This document shows, piece after piece, positions 57,701 through 63,481 of a stretch of 64,000 nucleotides of DNA. Where the stretch lies: the NCBI GenBank assembly GCA_932294295.1, contig OW028580.1, positions 37,872,336 to 37,936,335 of the forward strand. The letters run 5' to 3'. The stretch comes from Alitta virens (lineage: Eukaryota; Annelida; Polychaeta; Phyllodocida; Nereididae). The stretch's first letter is position 1. Each line of letters begins with the position of its first letter. The notes below the pieces were generated by a model that was not told the origin of the DNA, ran no database searches, and saw nothing but the letters and a program-made list of their open reading frames with translations. A program made the position numbers and the translations under genes.

Positions 57701-60213
57701 TTACAGGGCTGCAAATAGCTATAAATAGGCTAGCATACATCGTAAATAGCGTTTTGCCCCGTGCCATCTGTCTAACTAGTTAGTGAAACTACTGACCTAG
57801 ATTTTGGCCACGCACCTACAATGCCATAATGACATACATTTGCATTTAACTACCAATGATGTTGCACTGTGGAGTTTGACTGTACCATCTCCAACATGCA
57901 GTGTAACTAGATAACCACAAACTACAGTAAAACCTATTTCATAAGACCAGTTACATACCATTAATGGCGAAGTTCTAGTATATAGTCAGGTATATTGAAA
58001 TGTCAATTGTTGTAATGACCTTTTAAGTAAGGTGGTCTTGATAGTGAGGTTGTCTTTTACTTTATATGGTAGATAAGTATTTTTGGGGTAATACTAGTTT
58101 CACTACTACTAGGGTGCTACAGACTTTGCATAAACAAATCAATCAGGTATGCTAATGGTACCCCCGTTACAAAGGGCCTAAGGGGGGCATTTCACAGCTC
58201 ACCCAACATTACGTCACTTTACCTAATACCCCCACAACACCCCCCATATATGTGGCAATTGTCCGAAGTGCAAATGATGATTATATAGTATTACATAACC
58301 CCCAGTTACCAGATCAGGCTTCACACGAGCCATTGATCCAAAACTAGGTCTGCCAACAACCTATGCTGGGATTAAAACTGAAATCTGAAAAAGTTAATAA
58401 CTGAATAAAATCCCTACCTGTTTTTCTCTAACTCATTATGAGAAGACCTGAAATTAGATGAAAATATCTATTAGCATTTCATGTGACAAAACAGTATTTG
58501 ATTTTTCCAAGATATTAATCAATCGAGTTAACCAAGCTAAACAAAATAATATTTATGACTTTCATATATCAGCAGTGACTGTACTTTGCACATCTGTGCA
58601 TTCAGAGCAGCTGACATCATAACATATAATTCAGAATTTCATGTCAACAGAAAGCATGCATGCTTAAAAAGGGGTCATAAACTTCAAGCAAAAAGGGTAA
58701 GTGTAGAATACAATGGTAAAATAGAAGGGCTTGGTAATGACAATGCTTTTGGGGCGTGGGTATAACATCCACTATAGTTGGCGCCAAATTTGAAAGGCAT
58801 TTTGCACCTGGCAAGCAGCTGGGCAGTGAGCTCAGCTTGTCATATTGAGCTCTGCCAACTCAACCTAACTCAGCCCACCCCATGGGTTGAAGCTCAGCCA
58901 AACTGTGAGAAATAGGTTTATAAATACACACGAGTGTAATTTTGAGAAAAGTTGAAAAAAATCAGAAAAAGATACAAGTTATAACTCAGTTGTTGATGAT
59001 GTTTTTTTTTTTGACAGCATGGTTTTGTTTACACCCTGCAGCTGGTCATGTGACCAAGATTTTTTTTTCACCCAGCACTGAGCTGTCACTTGTGTTTCCC
59101 GGCTCAAAATAGCACAGTTTTTCACTCAAAAATACTCCCATACCTATTTCCCAATACCATCAAACAATTTAACCAGATAATGTTCGAAAATAACAAAACA
59201 ATTATTGATTTGCATTGATTTTTCACTTTGACAGCTCCACACTCAGGCTCAGCTGCTGTCAAAATTTTCCTCTCAACGAAAAGCGCTTAGATCAGTCAAA
59301 TTTGAAAGAATCGGGAATAATTCAAAGCAAATATATGTAAAAAATAATCAACTCCGATTATAAGTCAGAATGGGCTAGTTGTGTTTTTGCCTTGCCCTAT
59401 TTTTTGGCAGAAACGTTAATGAAATTGAGGCAGTTCATGAACAAGAATAGGCAGCCATCTTGGAACGTGAAGTCGTTCCTTCCATAGCAAGGCATGACAA
59501 CCGGAAAATCGCTGAATATTCTCTTCAAATTCACCGACAGTCAATTTTCAAATGAAGGAAAGATAAATATATTTCCAACAAAATACAGTCATTTTGGGGA
59601 TTAATTACCGAAGGAGAATTGCCAAAACGAACGATCTTCCCCAGGTTCTAAAAATCGTCTGCACATAGGAGAGCTTCAATCAGTAGTCAAGGCAAGGAGC
59701 CGAATGCCACGTCGATTTATTGGCATTTCCAAAAGTCGATCTTTTCCTAAATCTACCCCAACTTACAGATAATTACCCTTCCCACCAAATATGCACCATG
59801 GTGCAGCCGAAACCCTGCTCTGGAAAGCACCATTGCTTCTGGAAATAACGTAAACACGGTGATCAGCTGATGTCGCCATTCCTGCCCTACCTCCTTGGAT
59901 CCCTTAATGAATTCATAATAAAAAGATTTTCTTACCTGTTTCCATGAGTCTTCTTCAGTTTCATAGGTAATTTTTTCCTAGAATACTCCGTCGGCGGGGC
60001 AGTGGAAGCATAACCATGTTCCGCTTCTGAAAGAGAGATACGAGTTTCATGGAATCAAGATTTTTTATTTTGGACCATTCGATTCCATACAACGTGGCAT
60101 CGATGCCTAAGTTTTCGCCTAAAACTCTCCCATTTTCGTCAGAAATTCTGAATCTTACCCCTTTCCCGCCGCTCTAAGTATTCAGCAGCCTTCAGCAATT
60201 GTGCGATACTCAT
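9063..60213 (-). CDS. MXD: MXD/MAD/MXI1-family bHLH-Zip repressor, five coding exons, 3' end missing
   Basis: Joining 60213-60159, 60026-59936, 58447-58418, 34362-34248 and 9261-9063 gives an uninterrupted frame of 163 codons plus one base. All introns are GT-AG. Domains seen: a SIN3-interaction helix at residues 1-26 ([13 protein letters not shown] then EAEHGYAS, nearly identical to known MAD/MXI1 SIDs); a basic linker at 35-49; a basic region [11 protein letters not shown] at 50-60 with the E-box-reading triad H52, E56, R60; helix 1 to about 74; a [12 protein letters not shown] loop at 74-85; helix 2 to about 97; a zipper with L99, L113, L120 and L127 on one heptad face; and a serine-rich tail at 139-161. 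In this family the protein pairs with MAX in the nucleus, binds CACGTG and recruits SIN3-HDAC, opposing MYC. Exon phases and the 30-nt exon 3 match what I recall of vertebrate MXD genes. The C-terminal exon is not identified. MXI1 versus MXD1/3/4 orthology cannot be settled here; invertebrates usually have one member. Confidence 0.95.
11456..11474 (+). promoter_or_regulatory. CTCF-like motif
   Basis: Reads CCATCACTAGGGGGCGATA. CACTAGGGGGCG matches the core of the conserved bilaterian CTCF site. It lies in a GC-richer patch (11290-11550) of intron 4. Motif match only. Confidence 0.45.
11725..12724. mobile_element. 1-kb non-autonomous TIR element (pogo/mariner-like), GTTATA-rich
   Basis: Both ends begin CAG after TA: left TA-CAGAACTGTACAAATGAG, right (reverse complement) TA-CAGTCGAGCCCACTTATAA. 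The interior has many GTTATA words and TATGTGGG/TAAGTGGG motifs near both ends. Only short open frames exist and no transposase is recognised. TA flanks plus CAGT-type ends are typical of the Tc1/mariner-pogo group, but end-to-end identity is weak, so limits are tentative. Confidence 0.4.
12940..13110. promoter_or_regulatory. GC-rich intronic island with E-box and CCAAT box
   Basis: A GC-rich patch in AT-rich intron 4. It has CCACGTGAC at 12995-13003 (CACGTG 12996-13001) and a reverse CCAAT box (ATTGG at 13051-13055) in CTGATTGGTCAG. A 65-codon plus-strand open frame overlaps it without a recognised domain. It could be an enhancer, an alternative promoter or an old repeat. Confidence 0.3.
17012..17030. 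repeat. (GATA)n microsatellite
   Basis: About 4-5 GATA units. Confidence 0.9.
17390..17404. repeat. (CAG)5 tract
   Basis: Five CAG units directly after GATGCAGCAACTG. Non-coding context. Confidence 0.9.
18500..18765. repeat. Duplicated segment plus 13-bp CTACTCCTACTAC minisatellite
   Basis: A stretch near 18519-18590 (GGGAAGCTCTGT..., CAGCAGCCAAT) recurs near 18700-18765 (GGGAGCTCTGTG..., CAGCAGCCAATG) with small changes. Between and before them the CTACTCCTACTAC unit is repeated (18611-18700). Probably an expanded minisatellite with diverged edges. Confidence 0.75.
21189..21315 (+). repeat. (TATC)n microsatellite, interrupted
   Basis: About 125 bp of ATCT units with occasional CCATC, CTCT and TTTATA interruptions. 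It creates a false open frame of Ile/Tyr/Leu/Ser. Confidence 0.95.
22897..22962. repeat. Short tandem repeat, GCACATAGCACCACACAT
   Basis: About 2.5 copies of a roughly 24-27 bp unit starting GCACATAGCACC and ending in TATT. It lies in an 89-codon plus-strand frame (22802-23071) whose first 20 residues look signal-like by chance; no family is recognised. Confidence 0.75.
23727..23749. repeat. Perfect hairpin, CATGGAGGTA arms
   Basis: CATGGAGGTA / TACCTCCATG around TAA. The hairpin is itself flanked by a direct repeat, ATGTGCATAAC. Confidence 0.9.
24141..24420. repeat. 20-bp minisatellite, about 14 copies
   Basis: Head-to-tail 20-bp units AGCAATGTCCACGGCACCTT. An ACAGCACC variant alternates in the middle copies and CAACAG replaces CACCTT in the last two. 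Spacing is contiguous with no spacers. Period 20 shifts frame each unit and brings stops, so it is not a protein repeat. Confidence 0.95.
24943..24977. repeat. CAG/CAT mixed triplet tract
   Basis: CAGCAG and CAT triplets ending in (CAG)4-5. Confidence 0.9.
27183..27260. repeat. Degenerate GAATCAATCAAGG repeat
   Basis: CGAATCAATCAAGG occurs twice 25-30 bp apart. Further AATCAATCGA and ATCAATCACG variants follow. Confidence 0.7.
27951..27971. repeat. (CTG)7 tract
   Basis: Seven uninterrupted CTG units after ACCGATG. Confidence 0.95.
28322..28476 (+). repeat. 155-bp dispersed repeat, copy A
   Basis: From TTAGATGTTTTATTTGTTCA through GGGGGATGTGCACTAGC to ACACCCCTTACATTATAAAT and an A-rich end. 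It is nearly identical, with only a few differences, to the reverse complement of 53290-53446. The A-rich AATAAA end suggests the 3' end of a LINE or SINE, or a MITE fragment; the family is not identified. Confidence 0.9.
28724..28828 (+). other. Small GC-rich open frame after a good acceptor, unassigned
   Basis: 34 codons beginning [18 protein letters not shown] and ending in HQHP-stop, just after TAATCATTATTACAG. The surrounding 150 bp is rich in CTGCAG, CAGCTG and GGCCGGCC words and contrasts with AT-rich flanks. It could be a chance frame in a repeat. No family recognised. Confidence 0.15.
28934..28956. repeat. GCTGCTGCTGCGGCTGCTGCTG tract (imperfect CTG)
   Basis: CTG triplets with one CGG interruption. 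Confidence 0.9.
30009..30421. repeat. Exact tandem duplication of a 205-bp unit
   Basis: The block starting TGACAGCAGTGACCACTAAG at 30009 recurs at 30214, and I see no base difference through CAATATTCAGTGTGA (to 30216 and 30421). The unit is non-coding and AT-rich. The identity implies a very recent event or an assembly artefact. Confidence 0.97.
31438..31463. repeat. Perfect 26-bp palindrome, CCATGGAGTCACT arms
   Basis: CCATGGAGTCACT joined directly to AGTGACTCCATGG, centre ACTAGT, no loop. TGGTATTCC occurs on the left flank and GGTATTCC again across the right edge. Confidence 0.95.
33739..33784. repeat. (CA)n microsatellite
   Basis: About 23 AC units with one AT interruption. Confidence 0.97.
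34078..34146. repeat. Array of CGATAATCGGT-type repeats
   Basis: Five to six copies of an 11-15 bp word around GATAATCGG in about 65 bp (GTCGATAATCGG, GTCGATTATCGG, GCTGATAATCGG and similar). CCGATTATC is its complement, so copies can also pair. It lies about 100 bp past the exon 4 donor, in intron 4. Confidence 0.85.
34248..34362 (-). CDS. MXD: MXD exon 4: helix-loop-helix
   Basis: 115 nt encoding [15 protein letters not shown], then [15 protein letters not shown] and TKAKSFIK. This is the first helix, loop and second helix of the bHLH and is very close to vertebrate MAD proteins (RAHLR.CLE.LK..VPLGP.SSRHTTL.LLTKAK). R60, its first full codon, completes the DNA-contact triad. Acceptor GTGTGTTTCAG, donor AAG|GTGATT, leaving in phase 0. 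The methionine found just upstream in the same open frame lies in the intron and is not a start. Confidence 0.95.
39139..39277. repeat. Roughly 50-bp tandem repeat
   Basis: GTTAGGTGCCCCTATAAATG and GAGGTATTTTGTGAGG recur three to four times. The first unit is shorter, lacking the middle part. Confidence 0.85.
40818..40880. repeat. 21-bp perfect tandem repeat, 3 copies
   Basis: Unit begins ATATTGTTAATATCTACAGG; three exact copies at 40818, 40839 and 40860. Each unit contains the inverted pair ATATT...AATAT. Confidence 0.95.
42312..42410. mobile_element. Short MITE-like foldback
   Basis: Left CAGTGATACCTCACATTTAA and right (reverse complement) CAGCAAAACTACAGTGGTCT ends flank internal GGTGGTCTAAATATTGAG. 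Same motif family as 50033-50512. Confidence 0.4.
43450..43488. repeat. 18-bp tandem repeat, 2 copies
   Basis: AACTATTTCTGAACTTAG twice plus AAC. Confidence 0.85.
45541..45563. repeat. (TAGG)n microsatellite
   Basis: About five to six TAGG units. Confidence 0.9.
46290..46500. repeat. Degenerate roughly 35-bp repeat array
   Basis: Five to six diverged copies of a unit combining ATAACATTAT, GAAACCATT and GAAACA words. Indels and substitutions in every copy suggest an old array. Confidence 0.75.
47691..47762 (-). tRNA. Degenerate tRNA-like sequence (pseudo-tRNA or SINE head)
   Basis: On the minus strand 72 nt have tRNA geometry. TTTCTTT at the 5' end partly pairs with GTCGGAA at the 3' end. 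An A-box-like TGGTATATAGG is followed 33 nt later by a perfect B box GGTTCGAATCC. A CCTCT...AGAGG anticodon-type stem holds TTTTCG. Several acceptor and T-stem pairs are broken, so it is unlikely to be a working tRNA. A tRNA-derived SINE head is a good alternative. Confidence 0.4.
49808..49890 (+). repeat. 12-bp tandem repeat with open frame
   Basis: CTGGTAGTAAAT repeated about five times with drift. The period is a multiple of three, so one plus-strand frame reads (NLVV)n and stays open to 49918. A pyrimidine tract and TTTTACAG precede it at 49773-49787. No other exon features are seen, so it is called a repeat. Confidence 0.8.
50033..50512. mobile_element. 480-bp MITE-like element flanked by TA
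   Basis: The left end CAGCGCATCTTCGATTAAAG and the right end (reverse complement) CAATGAAATCTCACAATTAA both run into AAGACC and both are flanked by TA. The interior is packed with TAAGACCACCTCACCATTAAG-like words in both orientations. No ORF. Confidence 0.55.
52264..52283. repeat. (TATAG)n microsatellite
   Basis: Four TATAG units. Confidence 0.9.
52348..52390. repeat. Imperfect inverted repeat
   Basis: GTTAAACTTAGGAATATTTA is followed by a 3-nt loop and TAAATATTCCTAGTTTAAAC. Arms differ by one indel-like shift. Confidence 0.8.
53290..53446 (-). repeat. 155-bp dispersed repeat, copy B
   Basis: Read on the minus strand it runs TTAGATGTTTTATTTGTTCA ... CACCCCTTACATTATAAATA, matching copy A at 28322-28476 with only a few substitutions. 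It sits in intron 3 opposite in orientation to copy A in intron 4. A (TTTA)n tract adjoins it at 53219-53256. Confidence 0.9.
54236..54263. repeat. Perfect 28-bp palindrome, ACTAGT centre
   Basis: AGCTTGGATGAACT joined directly to AGTTCATCCAAGCT. No mismatch, no loop. Confidence 0.95.
54811..54995. mobile_element. MITE-like element, left end unclear
   Basis: The right end (reverse complement) reads CAGTAAAACCTCGTTTTGAG with TA outside it. The interior repeats AAGACCACCTC words (54841 and 54894). Confidence 0.4.
57925..58062. mobile_element. 138-bp MITE flanked by TA
   Basis: Left CAGTAAAACCTATTTCATAA and right (reverse complement) AAGTAAAAGACAACCTCACT run into AAGACCA and AAGACCACC, with TA on both sides. 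No ORF; in intron 3 just past exon 3. Confidence 0.55.
58418..58447 (-). CDS. MXD: MXD exon 3: 30-nt microexon encoding the DNA-binding basic region
   Basis: Encodes (R)SSHNELEKN(R), with split arginine codons on both sides. H52 and E56 of the class B bHLH reading triad are here; R60 follows in exon 4. Acceptor AATTTCAG, donor CAG|GTAGGG. It is too short to be found by ORF length alone. It was located by looking for the HNELEKNRR motif expected between exon 2 and exon 4, and it fits both phases exactly. Skipping it would keep the frame (30 nt) but remove the basic region. Confidence 0.95.
58448..59935 (-). other. MXD intron 2 (1,488 bp), CpG-containing, candidate proximal regulatory intron
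   Basis: The half nearest exon 2 has more CpG than the long introns. It carries a YY1-like CAAGATGGCTGC on the minus strand near 59452-59463 and an E2F/CHR-like site near 58778-58795. Runs of T/A near 59000-59080 and a region rich in GCTCAG/CAGCTG words near 58800-58910 are also present. No coding potential is seen. Confidence 0.6.
58778..58795 (-). promoter_or_regulatory. E2F-like palindrome with adjacent CHR-like TTTGAA
   Basis: The plus strand reads TTGGCGCCAAATTTGAAA. The minus strand contains TTTGGCGCC, a good E2F core, and TTTGAA directly beside it resembles a CHR element. This E2F/CHR arrangement is known from cell-cycle genes. It lies about 1.4 kb into an MXD transcript, so a cell-cycle input is plausible. 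Sequence match only. Confidence 0.4.
59936..60026 (-). CDS. MXD: MXD exon 2: end of SID and basic linker
   Basis: 91 nt encoding EAEHGYAS followed by a Pro/Thr stretch and the lysine-rich [15 protein letters not shown], which probably acts as a nuclear-localisation/linker segment. EAEHGYAS is the diagnostic end of the MAD/MXI1 SID. Acceptor is TTTCAG and donor is CAG|GTAAGA. The exon enters in phase 1 and leaves in phase 2. Confidence 0.94.
60027..60158 (-). other. MXD intron 1 (132 bp)
   Basis: Short intron with donor GTAAGA and acceptor TCTCTCTTTCAG. Phase 1. Nothing else is seen in it. Confidence 0.9.
60159..60213 (-). CDS. MXD: MXD exon 1: start codon and SIN3-interaction helix
   Basis: Encodes [18 protein letters not shown] plus the first base of a split Glu codon. 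The ATG reads down from 60213 and has a purine at -3. An in-frame TGA lies 11 codons upstream (60246-60244), so the frame cannot extend 5' without another exon. The donor after AAAGGG is GTAAGA. Choosing this donor base restores RERE-AEHG across the junction, exactly as in known MAD proteins. The helix is the family's Sin3 PAH2-binding motif. Confidence 0.95.
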
Positions 60214-60389
60214 GGCTAAGCCTAAACAGAGAATTCCACAATGTCAACTGCACACAGTTGTTGACTCCTTCGGTTTTGTTTTGCTTGTGATGGCTGACGA
60301 GCACGTTGAAACTCACAGTGCTCAACTCATAGCATATTCATGACTTCAGAGCAAAAGTCGCCATCTGATTGGTTGAAAATATCATACAT

Positions 60390-60407
60390 ATGCAAATATA
60401 TGCAAAT
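60390..60407 (+). promoter_or_regulatory. Two tandem octamer (POU) motifs
   Basis: ATGCAAAT occurs perfectly at 60390-60397 and 60400-60407, ten bases apart (about one helical turn). GAACAAT, which has a SOX-like core, follows at once. It lies about 180 bp upstream of the start codon. POU/octamer binding is known for this motif; use here is inferred. Confidence 0.45.
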
Positions 60408-60473
60408 GAACAATACTCGCTCTGGTTCAGCCAATCAGCAAGAACTCGGTCAAACGTCACATTCCCCTCAGAC

Positions 60474-60479
60474 CACGTG
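60474..60479. promoter_or_regulatory. CACGTG E-box, about 260 bp upstream of the MXD start codon
   Basis: Perfect canonical E-box inside GACCACGTGTTT, between CCAAT boxes and the upstream flank. CACGTG is the site bound by MYC-MAX and MXD-MAX dimers, so feedback on this gene by its own network is possible. Other CACGTG copies occur in the window, so position rather than presence is the argument. Confidence 0.45.
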
Positions 60480-60700
60480 TTTCCAACATGGGTTTAACCA
60501 CGCCCATAACTGAGCACTGTAAACAAAATCAGCTGCTAGCAAAATTTGCGCTATCTTTGGCCATAATTGTTGTATTATTCATCGAAACTTAAGCTTTGGG
60601 TCCCGGTGATTAAAATATGCAATGTTTAATCAAAGATGGCGGATTAAAAGAGGAAATTTTGCTGTGGATAGGTAATGAAGCCGGTGTCAGGAGTCGCCGG

Positions 60701-61474
60701 CCGGTGCACAGGCATGTGTTGGTGAAGTGCCAAGTCGATAGACACATGGCTATCAGCTGAGCGGAGCTGTAGCCAGAGCAGCCCAGCTCTCTCTTTTCTC
60801 TTTCTGACCTAAAATTTCCTTTCCCGTGTAATCATTTATTAAACACACCCCATCATTGGAATTATGACAACAAATGCTATTGTCATTCATGCGTGACGTT
60901 TTGGATGCACGACCCGACACACTTCAGTGAACACTTTGGAAACCACTGTACCATGGCTGGTCCACTTGTCAGCTGACTGGGTGGATTGCTTACGTGAGCT
61001 AGTGTATGTTAATTTGTCACATCATCATGTATGCAATGACTGCGAGGTCATGATAAAGGTCAATGACAGTAAAGCTGATCAATGTAAACATACATGTTCG
61101 ATCTATAGATTTAATAGATCTACTGAAAATCACAGCAGCTCTTGACAGATAAATGATTTTTGTTAATATCGATTGCTTGAATAGAAAAGTGAAATTATAT
61201 AAAAATTCAAAGAGAAAAACATGTCTTGGCTTGTGCCAGAGCTGATGTCAGCTCAGAAATAGTCTCAAGTCAGGACTAGGCCTATATTCATGAGATCGCT
61301 AAAACCAGCTGCATGACTGTATATAACCTCTATTGCCACAAACTGTCTATATATGTTATACATATATAAAGTTATTTCTTTTAATATGATAAATAATAGA
61401 ACACTTTAATTTATGACTGTTAAATTTATGAAATTTGGAAAAAAAATGAAGGGCTTTAATATAGATCGATAGAC
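60701..61474. other. Upstream flank without recognisable gene
   Basis: Contains a pyrimidine run near 60788-60808, a CRE-like TGACGT near 60895 and a 72-codon plus-strand open frame (60927-61145) with no recognised domain. Nothing else is supported. Confidence 0.5.
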
Positions 61475-61517
61475 GATAGATAGATAGATATAGATAGATA
61501 GATAGATAGATAGATAG
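61475..61517. repeat. (GATA)n microsatellite
   Basis: About ten GATA units with minor interruptions. Confidence 0.95.
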
Positions 61518-61539
61518 TGGTGTGATGAGTATGGCATGC

Positions 61540-62440
61540 AAGTCTTATCATCTCACCATTACATCTGCCTCTGTTAGTTATTCATATCAACTGAAAAACC
61601 TTAGTGGTGCATTGTAGCATGTAGGTCTAGTCAGTGTTTGTGTTGGTCTGAAACAGCACCCCCAAGCCTTATCATCTCATCCTTACACCTGCCTATGACA
61701 GCTGGTCATTATGCTGCATGACTAAGCTCTATCTAGAGTGAGTTTAGACCTAGTGACTCCATGTTTAGACCAAGGATTCGTAGAATAGACTTCCTGCCGA
61801 TTTCTGGGAATGCTGTGTTGATGACCAGCATAAGGATTCTGGAGTTGGCATGCCTATAGTATCACCTCATCACCTCATCACTTCATCATTTCATCATTAC
61901 GTCTTCCTCGGCAGTGAAAGTGGTCTTAGAAAAATAACAGTCAATCAAGGAGTATGTACATGGAGACACTTAATTGAGTGGATTCCAGGATTCCTAGAAT
62001 GTCACATTCATTCCATTTCAGGGAATGCTGTCTTGCTGTATATAATGTACGCTTTATCACCTCATCCTTACTTCTGCCTCTCTCGTTCTACATACTCAAA
62101 AGTGGTCTGATAACTGTGAGCTTCAGACAAGCACTGAACCTGTATAGCAGACTGGGAACAGAAACAAAAGTGTTTGGATTCCTAGAATGTTATCCTATTC
62201 ATTTTCTAGGAATGCTGTTCAGCTACATGTAGGACTACATGTATGAGAGAGTTATGTAGATCAAGACAATATATAAAGGATTCTAGGAATATTCATCTTC
62301 CCGCATGAGCAGTAAGGATCATAGGATAGGATAGGATAGGATAGCATAGGATAGGATAGGATAGGCCTATAATCTAGCTACAATGGTTGCGGTGATCAAT
62401 AACCATCCTCCAGTTGGCAAGCCTTATCATCTCATCATTA
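61540..62440. repeat. Degenerate roughly 200-bp tandem array
   Basis: The phrase CTTATCATCTCATCATTACG with following TCTGCCT recurs in diverged form near 61543, 61657, 61890, 62050 and 62413. The phrase GGATTCCTAGAATG...TTCTAGGAATGCTGT recurs near 61768, 61988 and 62169, partly near 62280. Single relatives of the first phrase lie at 4441 (plus) and 18365 and 18237 (inverted), so it is also dispersed. No gene is seen. Confidence 0.7.
62317..62365. repeat. (AGGAT)n microsatellite
   Basis: About nine ATAGG units with one GCATAGG interruption. Confidence 0.95.
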
Positions 62441-62840
62441 CGTTTGCCTGGAGATAGGCCATGTCATGTAACACCATGTGATCGAGATTAAGTGCAGCAT
62501 TCTAAGCATGTAACGTTACTTGCTATTTATGAATGTTGATTCATCATGGAGGTACTAGTGATTCCGTGGTTGATCAATGATTATGATAAGAGGGGGTAAC
62601 AACATATTGAACATTAGCTCAACTTGTGGGATATTTGATTGCCTCAGCATAGACACCGAGTACAAAGCACCACTAATTTAGCAACAGTAGGAAAAGATCT
62701 ATAGTGCAACACCCTAATGACTGGCAAGTTTAGATTGGGGGAAGGTTGGTACACCATTTACCCAACGTGTGGGACTTTTTTTTTGCCTCAGCATAGACAA
62801 TGAGTACAAGACACCACCGATTTAACGTCTCATGGTACCA

Positions 62841-62893
62841 TCAGCAGCAGAAGCAGCAGTATCAGCAGCAGCAGCAGCAGAAACAGCAGCATC
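62841..62893. repeat. CAG-rich triplet tract, interrupted
   Basis: CAGCAGCAGAAGCAGCAG followed by (CAG)5-6 and AAACAGCAG. Confidence 0.9.
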
Positions 62894-63013
62894 GTTTGTA
62901 AGCAATCTTGCTTTATTGTCACACATGAGCCATTACTGCTACCTCTTTATATGATGCGAATATTTATGTGTGAGGTCTGGAGCTGTGAGCGGTGCAATTT
63001 CCTGTGGACCAGC

Positions 63014-63050
63014 CAGCAGCAGCAGTAGCAACAGCAGCAGCAGCAGCAGC
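63014..63050. repeat. CAG tract, interrupted
   Basis: (CAG)3-4, TAGCAA, then about six CAG units. Confidence 0.9.
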
Positions 63051-63384
63051 TACACAACATGCCTGCCTGATGGAGGGGCAAAATAAGCAATGCCATATCC
63101 CTCCGCGTAAATCTTTTGGCATAAAGAAACCACATCACATCCCAAGTCGTATTAATCCGCCATAATACTGGTTCTTGTGTGCTTGCTCTAATCATCTATT
63201 GGAGGAGAGACTTCCTTGGTTCCACAGAAAGTAGTCCCATCACAATACAGTGGGACTATGTCTTGAGGTCACCTCACTATTAAGACTTAACCACTGAGAC
63301 CCAGTTAGAACAATAATGTTTGGAACAAACTATGTCCACTATACTGGCTCTTTGTTATCTCAAAATAAGGTCACATTAAGTAAG

Positions 63385-63420
63385 ACCACTATCTATTCTC
63401 TCTATCTATCTATCTATCTA

Positions 63421-63481
<61 letters not shown>

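Larger units (their letters stand above)
34363..58417 (-). other. MXD intron 3 (24,055 bp)
   Basis: AT-rich intron between the basic-region microexon and the HLH exon. It contains MITE-like insertions (57925-58062, 54811-54995, 50033-50512, around 42312-42410), a 28-bp palindrome, one copy of the 155-bp dispersed repeat, tandem repeats at 39139, 40818, 43450, 46290 and 49808, and a tRNA-like sequence near 47.7 kb. Several short open frames (43.1-43.9, 45.0 and 53.5-53.8 kb) show no recognisable domain. No other exon is supported. Confidence 0.85.
60214..60700 (-). promoter_or_regulatory. Probable MXD promoter / 5' UTR region
   Basis: Directly upstream of the start codon. It holds a CCAAT box in the gene's orientation (ATTGG on plus at 60368-60372), another on the plus strand (60431-60435), two octamers, a CACGTG E-box, a CRE-like ACGTCA near 60455 and a YY1-like AAGATGGCGG near 60635. 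CpG is more frequent than in the introns. No TATA box is obvious and the start site cannot be placed. Confidence 0.55.
62441..63384. other. Upstream flank without recognisable gene
   Basis: Two similar segments contain GCCTCAGCATAGACA (around 62641 and 62786), showing a short local duplication about 145 bp apart. CAG tracts follow at 62841 and 63014 and a MITE-like left end at 63248. No gene is seen. Confidence 0.5.

Noticed and set aside
60927..61145. Divergent gene next to the MXD promoter
   Set aside because: 72 codons, no recognised domain and no splice model. A divergent non-coding transcript is possible but not shown by sequence.
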